The notes under the pieces are model-generated. The model saw only the letters and a program-made list of their open reading frames with translations, ran no database searches and was not told the DNA's origin. From positions 1 to 6,506 of the forward strand of contig CAMBEY010000169.1 of assembly GCA_945865705.1 (NCBI GenBank): a stretch of 6,506 bases of DNA. The letters run 5' to 3'. The stretch comes from Candidatus Sulfopaludibacter sp. SbA3. Lineage in GTDB: Bacteria; Acidobacteriota; Terriglobia; 2-12-FULL-54-10. Below, piece after piece: positions 1-5,585 of this stretch. The number at the start of each line of letters is the position of its first letter. Positions within the stretch are counted from its first letter, which is position 1. The translations under genes and the position numbers were made by a program.

Positions 1-53
1 TGCAAGGAACACCGGGGGCCTTACGGCTCGTTTAGCGATCCGGATTGGACAAA

Positions 54-57
54 GGAG
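54..57 (+). promoter_or_regulatory. Ribosome binding site of the TonB-dependent receptor gene
   Basis: GGAG, within AAAGGAG, ends 8 bases before the ATG at 66. This is ideal Shine-Dalgarno spacing and decides the start. The in-frame TTG at 45 lies upstream of this site and has no comparable site of its own, and the later in-frame ATG at 87 has only a weak purine stretch before it. No convincing promoter is visible in the 50 bases upstream, so the promoter is probably outside the window. Confidence 0.8.
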
Positions 58-65
58 AAACACAA

Positions 66-3000
66 ATGACGGGGAATCAAAGCACCATGAATAGCAGACA
101 CTGGGCATACGTCCTTGTTGTATTGATGCTGGCGACCAGCACGGCCACAAGCCAGCTCCCGATAGCAACCATTCTGGGAACTGTAAAAGATACCAGCGGC
201 GCAGTGATCCCCGGCGCTAATCTCAGCGTCCGCAACACGGAGACAGGACAAACACGCACCAGTGTTTCCGGCGCAGATGGCGCCTATCGATTCTCCGCAT
301 TGCCGGTGGGCAGCTACGAGCTGCGTATCGAGAGCGCTGGCTTCCAGTCCGAAGTCCGCAGTGGCTTGACGCTGGCTGTGAGCCAGGAGGCTGTGATTAA
401 TGTGGCGCTGCAAGTAGGCGCCATTGAGCAGACGGTGGAAGTCACCGCCGAAGCGCCTCTGGTCAACACCACCAGTGGCTCGCTCGGCGGACTGGTGGAT
501 GAAAAGAAGGTTGCCGAGCTACCTCTGAATGGTCGCAACTATGTGGACCTTGCCTTCCTGCAACCCGGCATTCAGCCGGAACGCCGCACGGGCGGCGGCC
601 CGGTGATGGCCGGGCAGTTCTTCAGCAGCAATGGAGCGCCGCCGCGCTCGAATAACTTTATGCTGGACGGAGCCATCATGCAGTCCAGCAACGACACCAG
701 CTCGGCCTCCAGCACCAACGCCACTCTCGGCGTGGAGGGCATCCGCGAGTTTCGCGTGGTCTCCAACGCCGCTAGCGCCGAATACGGGATGCGCATGGGC
801 AGCCAACTGGTGCTGGTCAGCAAGAGCGGCACCAATGATTTTCACGGATCGTTATTTGATTATCTTCGCAATAGCGCGCTGGATGCCCGCAACTTTTTTG
901 ATAAGGTGACGGCCCGCACCCCGCGCCGCTTGCCCGCGTTTACCCGCAACCAGTTCGGCGGCTCAGTCGGCGGACCAATTAAGAGCGATAAGACTTTTTT
1001 CCACGCCGTGTATGAAAGCCTGCGCGAGCGCACCGGCCAGACGCTGACTTTCACCACTATTCCGCAGTCCTGCCGCACGCAGGGTTCGGTATGCACGCTG
1101 ACGCCTTCATTTCCCGTGCCCGTTATCCCATCCGTCATTCGTCCGTTGTTGGATCTCTATCCTGTGTCCAACCTGCCGAATGATCAGGTCACCTTCCCGT
1201 TTAATCAGCCGAGCGACGAGCACTACGGCCAGGCGCGCGTGGACCAGAATTTTTCCTCCGACGACAGCTTGTTTGTCCGCTATACGGCGGACAGCGCCGA
1301 GCGCCTGCTGGCGCCTGGGTTGGATGGCTTTGCGAGTACCCGGCCGAGCCGCTCTCAGTTTGGCACCATCTCCGAAACGCACATCTTCTCGCCTGCTGTG
1401 CTGAACACCTTCCGCTACTCGTACAGCCGGACGAAGCTGGCGTCGGAGAATCCGACTTCGGAGGGAGCGCAGTACGCCTTTGTCCCCGGACAAGGGTTGG
1501 GATCGATCAATCCCGGCTCCGGGATATCCCCCATCGGCAACGGCACGGACGCCAGCACCACCATCCAGAATGTGTTCACCTGGAGCGATGACTTGTATTA
1601 CGCGCGTGGCGCGCACTCATTCAAGTTTGGCACGTTGATCAACCGCTTTCAGCCCTGGCTTAAAACCGGAACCAACGTGCGCGCCACGATCCGCTTCGCC
1701 AATCTGCAAGCCTTCCTGCTAGGTAATACCAACAACGTACTTGCCGTGACGCCCGGTTCGATTGTGGACCGCACCTACCGTTACACCACCTACGGCTTCT
1801 ACGCGCAGGATGACTGGCGCGCGACTTCCAGGCTAACCTTGAACCTGGGATTGCGGTACGAGTTCCACTCTGATTTTGTCGAGCGATTCAATCAGGGTGC
1901 AGCGCTGCGCGATTTAGTCTCCGACCAGGACACTACCGTCGGCGCAGTGTTTATTAACCCGTCGTTTAAGAATTTCAGCCCGCGCTTCGGCTTTGCCTGG
2001 GACGTGCGCGGCGACGGCAAGACGGCGGTGCGCGGCGGCTTCGGCTTGCTCTACGATGTCGCCGGCGGGTTCATGGCGGGACTGAAGATCTCGACCGTGG
2101 CCACCCCACCGTTCTCCAGCCAGAGCACGGTGAGTGTTACGCAGCCGCTCACGCTGCCCCTGACCTACCCGGCCGGTGCCGTGGGCCGCAGCCCACGCCT
2201 TCAGGACTACCACATGCAGCAGCCGCATCTGCTCTCCTACAATCTCACCGTGGAGCGTCAACTGCCTTTCGGCATGGGAGTAACTGCCGCCTACGCCGGC
2301 TCGCGCGCCATCAACATCCTGCAAGCCAAGGAAGGCAACCCGACGGTCCCGCTTGGCGTTCCACAAGCCGGGGCTTGCGTCGCGCGTCCGGCGGGCACGG
2401 CGTATGTTCTCAACGGACCGAAGTGTTGGCTGGGCATCGGCGTTGATCCCCGAACCAATCCCAACTGGACCAACATCGAGCTGGTAACCGCGGGCACCAG
2501 CTCCTGGTACAACTCCTTGCAGTTCTCGCTGCAGAAACGGCTCAGCCAAGGACTGCAATTCCAGAGTTCCTTTACCTGGTCGAAGGCGCTCGATGAAGGG
2601 CAGCAGGTAATCGTTGGTGACACCAGCGATTATCCTTCCGACCCCACCGATCGCCGTGTGGATAAAGGCCCTGCGGGCTTTGACATTCGCGGTAACTGGC
2701 GATTCAATGCTATCTATCGGATTCCAGAGCTCGCCAGCGGATGGAAAGGCAAGCTGCTAAATGGATGGTGGACCAGCGGCATCTGGAGCGTGCAGTCAGG
2801 CTTCGCGCTGACGCCGGACCTGACTTCCAACCGCTCGCGCTCCAACAACAACAATGCCTTTGGTGGACCGAGCGATCGGCCTGATATTCTCCCCGGGCGC
2901 AACAATGAGAACATTACCAAAGGAACTACCGCAGGCTGCACAGGTGTTGCTGCGGGACAGCAGCTAGGCACCCCGGACCTTTACTTTGACCCCTGTGCCT

Positions 3001-3338
3001 TCGCGGTACAGGCCGCCGGATTTCTGGGCAACGCTGGCAAGGGCATCCTGCGCGGGCCAGGAACCAACAACCTGGATTTCTCGCTGGTAAAGGACACCGC
3101 GCTGGGTTTGCTCGGCGAGTCGGGCAAACTGGAGTTCCGCACGGAGGTGTTCAATATCCTAAACCGCACCACGTTTGATCTGCCAGCCGTAACGCTCTTT
3201 GCCGGCAGCACGGCAGCGGTGGGCAACGGGGCCAACCTGCTTGCAGGCGGTGAGTCTGCCCTGGCCACCGCGGGGCGCATTAATGCAACACGCACCACGT
3301 CGCGGCAGATTCAACTATCCCTGAAACTGCTGTTCTAG
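66..3338 (+). CDS. TonB-dependent receptor, Oar-like, with N-terminal carboxypeptidase-regulatory-like domain
   Basis: Outer-membrane beta-barrel protein of 1,090 residues, expected to take up or sense a ligand using TonB energy; the ligand cannot be told from sequence. Residues 1-29 form a signal peptide (R11, hydrophobic VLVVLMLA, cleavage near ATS|Q). Residues about 35-118 are a carboxypeptidase-regulatory-like/Cna-B-type beta-sandwich (GTVKDTSGAVIPGA, then PVGSYELRIESAGF). Residues about 123-255 are the plug, with LPLNGRNYVDLAFLQPG, FMLDG and GIREFRVVSNAASAEYG. The rest is the barrel, with alternating aromatic strands such as FYAQDDWR and LNLGLRYEF. The last residues, QIQLSLKLLF, form a typical final strand ending in Phe, as recognised by the BAM complex. 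Only six cysteines occur, in three close pairs. The gene is intact and ends at TAG. Length and domain order match the large receptor family abundant in Acidobacteria. No partner lipoprotein gene is adjacent. Family assignment is very secure; substrate is unknown. Confidence 0.95.
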   Translation: MTGNQSTMNSRHWAYVLVVLMLATSTATSQLPIATILGTVKDTSGAVIPGANLSVRNTETGQTRTSVSGADGAYRFSALPVGSYELRIESAGFQSEVRSGLTLAVSQEAVINVALQVGAIEQTVEVTAEAPLVNTTSGSLGGLVDEKKVAELPLNGRNYVDLAFLQPGIQPERRTGGGPVMAGQFFSSNGAPPRSNNFMLDGAIMQSSNDTSSASSTNATLGVEGIREFRVVSNAASAEYGMRMGSQLVLVSKSGTNDFHGSLFDYLRNSALDARNFFDKVTARTPRRLPAFTRNQFGGSVGGPIKSDKTFFHAVYESLRERTGQTLTFTTIPQSCRTQGSVCTLTPSFPVPVIPSVIRPLLDLYPVSNLPNDQVTFPFNQPSDEHYGQARVDQNFSSDDSLFVRYTADSAERLLAPGLDGFASTRPSRSQFGTISETHIFSPAVLNTFRYSYSRTKLASENPTSEGAQYAFVPGQGLGSINPGSGISPIGNGTDASTTIQNVFTWSDDLYYARGAHSFKFGTLINRFQPWLKTGTNVRATIRFANLQAFLLGNTNNVLAVTPGSIVDRTYRYTTYGFYAQDDWRATSRLTLNLGLRYEFHSDFVERFNQGAALRDLVSDQDTTVGAVFINPSFKNFSPRFGFAWDVRGDGKTAVRGGFGLLYDVAGGFMAGLKISTVATPPFSSQSTVSVTQPLTLPLTYPAGAVGRSPRLQDYHMQQPHLLSYNLTVERQLPFGMGVTAAYAGSRAINILQAKEGNPTVPLGVPQAGACVARPAGTAYVLNGPKCWLGIGVDPRTNPNWTNIELVTAGTSSWYNSLQFSLQKRLSQGLQFQSSFTWSKALDEGQQVIVGDTSDYPSDPTDRRVDKGPAGFDIRGNWRFNAIYRIPELASGWKGKLLNGWWTSGIWSVQSGFALTPDLTSNRSRSNNNNAFGGPSDRPDILPGRNNENITKGTTAGCTGVAAGQQLGTPDLYFDPCAFAVQAAGFLGNAGKGILRGPGTNNLDFSLVKDTALGLLGESGKLEFRTEVFNILNRTTFDLPAVTLFAGSTAAVGNGANLLAGGESALATAGRINATRTTSRQIQLSLKLLF

Positions 3339-3362
3339 CTTTTGGCAGCGCAAAATAATCGG

Positions 3363-3392
3363 AAGGACCCGTCGTGAGGCGGGTCCTTTTTT
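3363..3392 (+). terminator. Rho-independent terminator after the receptor gene
   Basis: A perfect 9-bp stem (AAGGACCCG at 3363-3371 with CGGGTCCTT at 3380-3388) is extended inward by a T-G wobble and a C-G pair, closing on the GNRA-type tetraloop GTGA at 3374-3377. A run of six T (3387-3392) follows, then CA and four more T. It begins 24 bases after the receptor stop codon. The hairpin lies between convergent genes. Read on the minus strand it is followed only by a broken T tract (TTCCGATTATTTT), so it may also stop transcription from the amidohydrolase side, less efficiently. Confidence 0.92.
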
Positions 3393-3415
3393 CATTTTGG
3401 GAAGTCGCATTCAGA

Positions 3416-5173
3416 CTAACGGAAATTGACAATAAAGGGCACAGGAACAGTTTCGCCTCCGCCTGGCTTCGGCGAGCTAACGATAAGCGAGTAGGTTCCC
3501 GCTCGCGCGGTGTGCAGAGGGCTTAACGTAATTTGCAACTCCGTGGCGCTAACAAACTTCGTGGCTATTGGCGCACCGGCAAAGGTAACCACAGAACTGG
3601 GTACGAACCCTCGGCCAGTAATTTTGATTATAACTTCCTGCCCCTCCACTGTTACCGGAGGATGGGCATCGCGCATCTGAGGCGACGGATTATACAGGTG
3701 CTTGGTCTCGCCTCCATAGCGCGGGAAAGGAAACTGGTAGTCGGAATGAAATGTGATGTCGGCGATCGCGCCATTTTGAATGACCTTGTTAATGCGTTTT
3801 GTGTTGCGGATGTCCTGAAGCGGGTTGGCATCGAGGATAACCAAGTCGGCCAGTTTTCCGTCCTCGATGGTTCCGAGCTGATTCTGCAGGCGCAAAATCT
3901 CGGCACTCCATTTGGTGGAACTCAGTAGCGCTTGCATCGGCGTGAGCCCCGCGTCCACCAGCAGTTCCATCTCTTGATGGATACTCAGGCCCGGTGTAGT
4001 CGCGGCGGCGCTATCGGTGCCGGAATAAATCTTCCCGCCGGCTTTCACAAAACGGCTTAGGAATTCCTGCACGCGCCGATACCCTTTGCCGTACTGCTCC
4101 TTCTCAGTAGACGATTTTTCATCCGCCCAATGATATTGCCCTAGCGTAACTAGCCGCTCATCCAGGGGAACATACTGCAACTGGGGATTGTTCAACAAGC
4201 GAGTGTCTTCCAATTCGTGTTCACGCGTACGGGGATTGATCCCCTTCCACTCGAAGTGTAGCGTCGGGTTGATGTACACGTTATTCTTCAAAAGATCGGC
4301 AATGAGTGGATCAAATGCGGATGGGTCCATCCACTGATAGAGCGTGCTGTTCTTATGCCCGGCCTCGATATGCTTGCCTTCAAATATCTTCCTGCCTTCC
4401 GGGCTGGTCATGGTGGCAAAGCCAATACCCACCATATGTTCGATGCCGTCGATCCCCCACCGGATGGAGTCACGAGCGTCCAGTGAGTGCGCGATAATCG
4501 AAATGCCCTGGGCATCGGCCTCGCGGCCTAGCGCCGTGAAGTATTCGCCCCTGGTGTCCTCGCGCAGCTTGATACAATCGGCCGACTGCTTCACCTGCGC
4601 GACAGCCTGCTTTGCATCGGCGGGGCTCTTCATTGTTACAAGAACTCGCTTCTCAATGGTCGGCAGATTCTCTTCCGCCGTCGACCCATCAGTGCCGCCG
4701 ATGTCTCCGCAGAAGTAAAAGCGCGGGCCGCGAATCTTCCCGCTGTTCAGGCCACGCTTGGTTGCCTCCAACCAATAGAGCGGGTCTCCCAGATCATTGA
4801 CCGTCGTAACCCCATAGGCGAGGAACAGCTCGCCCATATAAGGCCGGTAATGGACGTGGGAATCAATCAGCCCGGGGATGACGAACTTCCCGCGAATATC
4901 GATGGCAATGGTGCCAGGGGGTAGGAGCGGCACGGCTCCCGCATCACCCGTCCACACCTTGCTGATGACGTTGCCTTCGATCAAGATATTCGCATTCACC
5001 TGGGGAGGCTTGCCCGTCCCGTCAATCAGCGTTCCGCCCTGAAGCAGAATGTTCTCCGCGCCGGCTGACTGTGGCGCTAGCGTAAGCACAACCATCATCA
5101 AAAAAGGCATGGTCATAGAAAACAATACGGCCCGACGACAGTTGCCACCGATGTTTCTAATGAATTGGTTCAC
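3416..5173 (-). CDS. Exported metal-dependent amidohydrolase with C-terminal IPT/TIG domain
   Basis: 585-residue hydrolase of the amidohydrolase superfamily, nearest the imidazolonepropionase-like/prolidase-like exported group that cleaves amide or peptide bonds; the substrate is not predictable. The start is the GTG at 5173, because GGAGG (5183-5179) lies five bases upstream; a GTG four codons earlier overlaps that site. Residues 1-39 are a signal peptide (RR at 13-14, long hydrophobic stretch, cleavage near SAGA|EN), so it should act in the periplasm or outside. The metal ligands of the family are all visible: HxH at H106/H108 (IDSHVH), probable carbamylated Lys K202 (CIKLRED), H229 (IAHS), H246 (GIEH) and D387 (SGTDS). 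The typical C-terminal strand GKLADLVILDANPL follows. H246 and D387 are about 140 residues apart, which suggests an inserted segment. Residues about 504-585 resemble an IPT/TIG immunoglobulin-like domain (GRGFVPSSVVTFAG, then GTYSLIVSSPKPGGGE). The gene is second in a unit with the molbindin gene, 30 bases downstream of it, and is convergent with the receptor gene. Confidence 0.9.
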   Translation of the reverse strand: MNQFIRNIGGNCRRAVLFSMTMPFLMMVVLTLAPQSAGAENILLQGGTLIDGTGKPPQVNANILIEGNVISKVWTGDAGAVPLLPPGTIAIDIRGKFVIPGLIDSHVHYRPYMGELFLAYGVTTVNDLGDPLYWLEATKRGLNSGKIRGPRFYFCGDIGGTDGSTAEENLPTIEKRVLVTMKSPADAKQAVAQVKQSADCIKLREDTRGEYFTALGREADAQGISIIAHSLDARDSIRWGIDGIEHMVGIGFATMTSPEGRKIFEGKHIEAGHKNSTLYQWMDPSAFDPLIADLLKNNVYINPTLHFEWKGINPRTREHELEDTRLLNNPQLQYVPLDERLVTLGQYHWADEKSSTEKEQYGKGYRRVQEFLSRFVKAGGKIYSGTDSAAATTPGLSIHQEMELLVDAGLTPMQALLSSTKWSAEILRLQNQLGTIEDGKLADLVILDANPLQDIRNTKRINKVIQNGAIADITFHSDYQFPFPRYGGETKHLYNPSPQMRDAHPPVTVEGQEVIIKITGRGFVPSSVVTFAGAPIATKFVSATELQITLSPLHTARAGTYSLIVSSPKPGGGETVPVPFIVNFR

Positions 5174-5178
5174 AAAAT

Positions 5179-5183
5179 CCTCC
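5179..5183 (-). promoter_or_regulatory. Ribosome binding site fixing the amidohydrolase start at GTG 5173
   Basis: GGAGG on the minus strand with a five-base spacer (ATTTT) before GTG at 5173. The same arrangement, GGAGG plus five bases, precedes the upstream molbindin gene. The alternative GTG at 5185 would place this site inside the coding sequence and has no site of its own. Confidence 0.75.
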
Positions 5184-5203
5184 ACATTAACCGCAGTAGC
5201 GGG

Positions 5204-5413
5204 TCATTCCTTTACGGGCAATACATGGATGGCTTTGATCACCAGCAACACTTCGTCGCCCTTCTTGAGCTTCAACTCTTCCACCGACTCCGTGGTCAGT
5301 ACGGAAGCCAACTCGCCCGGTTTCGACACCTTGAACTTCACCAGCGACATGATGTCGCCCTTCTTTACGGATGTAACTGTACCCTTCAGATTATTCCTTG
5401 CTCCAAACTTCAT
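5204..5413 (-). CDS. Molbindin-like molybdate/tungstate-binding protein (single Mop/TOBE domain)
   Basis: A 69-residue protein made of one TOBE/Mop domain, the length expected for stand-alone molbindins, which assemble into oligomers that bind molybdate or tungstate in the cytoplasm. Family signatures are visible: MKFGARNNLKGTV at the N terminus (the ARN motif at 5-7), V-KKGD at 16-20, TTESVEEL at 40-47 where the family has its T-x-S anion-binding segment, LKKGDEV at 49-55, and IKA at 59-61. The start is ATG 5413, five bases after GGAGG. An in-frame ATG 13 codons upstream lacks such a site and would add residues not seen in the family. It is the first gene of a unit with the amidohydrolase and is divergent from the flavin reductase gene. 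No molybdate transporter (modABC) or molybdoenzyme gene lies in the window, so the metal role is inferred from the domain alone. Confidence 0.88.
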   Translation of the reverse strand: MKFGARNNLKGTVTSVKKGDIMSLVKFKVSKPGELASVLTTESVEELKLKKGDEVLLVIKAIHVLPVKE

Positions 5414-5418
5414 GTGAT

Positions 5419-5423
5419 CCTCC
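5419..5423 (-). promoter_or_regulatory. Ribosome binding site of the molbindin gene
   Basis: GGAGG on the minus strand with a five-base spacer (ATCAC) before ATG 5413. It selects this start over the in-frame upstream ATG at 5452. Confidence 0.8.
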
Positions 5424-5454
5424 TTCGTACGATTCAATCGGTTCTCCAACAAAA

Positions 5455-5460
5455 ATCATA
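5455..5460 (-). promoter_or_regulatory. Candidate -10 box for the molbindin/amidohydrolase unit
   Basis: TATGAT on the minus strand matches TATAAT at five of six positions. It lies in the AT-rich stretch 5446-5470, about 41 bases before the molbindin ATG. No good -35 hexamer stands 16-18 bases upstream; that position falls in the GC-rich inverted repeat at 5471-5487. If the promoter is real it may depend on an activator or be blocked by a protein bound at that repeat. An alternative pair is TTGCAA (5496-5491) with GATCAT (5473-5468), spaced 17 bases. Confidence 0.3.
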
Positions 5461-5470
5461 AAACAAAATG

Positions 5471-5487
5471 ATCCGCTCACCGCGGAT
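5471..5487. repeat. Perfect inverted repeat ATCCGC-N5-GCGGAT (possible operator)
   Basis: Two 6-base arms, 5471-5476 and 5482-5487, separated by TCACC. The repeat lies in the divergent intergenic region, where the -35 element of the minus-strand unit would be expected. It is not followed by a T tract, so it is not a terminator. The size and placement suit a dimeric regulator. It does not match the ModE operator pattern as I know it. Confidence 0.4.
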
Positions 5488-5488
5488 T

Positions 5489-5498
5489 GATTGCAATC
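5489..5498. repeat. 10-bp perfect palindrome GATTGCAATC
   Basis: A self-complementary decamer beginning two bases after the preceding inverted repeat. The related sequence GGATTGCA recurs at 5565-5572 just before the reductase ribosome binding site. It contains TTGCAA, which could act as a poor -35 on either strand. A regulatory role is inference only. Confidence 0.3.
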
Positions 5499-5525
5499 CT
5501 TTCTCGCAACAATCGTCCGCACCAT

Positions 5526-5531
5526 TACAAT
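5526..5531 (+). promoter_or_regulatory. Candidate -10 box for the flavin reductase gene
   Basis: TACAAT matches TATAAT at five of six positions and lies about 55 bases before the proposed TTG start. The -35 region (about 5503-5509, CTCGCAA) matches consensus poorly. The box overlaps the palindrome at 5527-5539, so a protein bound there would cover it. Confidence 0.3.
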
Positions 5532-5539
5532 ACTATTGT
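5527..5539. repeat. Perfect palindrome ACAATA-C-TATTGT (possible operator)
   Basis: Two 6-base arms around a single central base, overlapping the candidate -10 of the plus-strand reductase gene. This is the usual layout of a repressor site. No regulator gene is present in the window to pair it with. Confidence 0.4.
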
Positions 5540-5571
5540 TCCTTACTTGCCGCCACCACGCGTCGGATTGC

Positions 5572-5576
5572 AGGAG
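5572..5576 (+). promoter_or_regulatory. Ribosome binding site supporting a TTG start at 5586
   Basis: AGGAG lies nine bases before the in-frame TTG at 5586. It is the only good Shine-Dalgarno-like sequence between the upstream in-frame stop (TGA at 5469) and the FAD-binding motif, so it decides the proposed start of the reductase. Confidence 0.55.
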
Positions 5577-5585
5577 TTCACTCCA

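Noticed and set aside
45..65. Seven-codon upstream extension of the receptor from TTG at 45
   Set aside because: The GGAG ribosome binding site lies inside this extension and is ideally spaced for ATG 66, which also gives a normal signal peptide.
1..65. Possible end of an upstream gene or a promoter in the first 65 bases
   Set aside because: The stretch is too short to recognise a coding end, and no -35/-10 pair or hairpin stands out.
1107..1616. Minus-strand reading frame of 169 codons inside the receptor gene
   Set aside because: Shadow of the receptor coding frame; arginine-rich composition, no domain and no convincing ribosome binding site.
1914..2558. Long minus-strand reading frame of 214 codons inside the receptor gene
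   Set aside because: It lies fully antisense to clear barrel-coding sequence, its translation is rich in Arg, Gly, Ala and His as expected of a GC-rich shadow frame, and it shows no recognisable motif.
5100..5173. Possible twin-arginine export signal in the amidohydrolase (RR at residues 13-14)
   Set aside because: The residues after the arginine pair (AVLFS) do not match the S-R-R-x-F-L-K pattern well; an ordinary Sec signal peptide is the simpler reading.
5049..5461. Plus-strand reading frames opposite the molbindin gene and amidohydrolase start
   Set aside because: They are antisense to a recognisable Mop domain and signal peptide and have no family features of their own.
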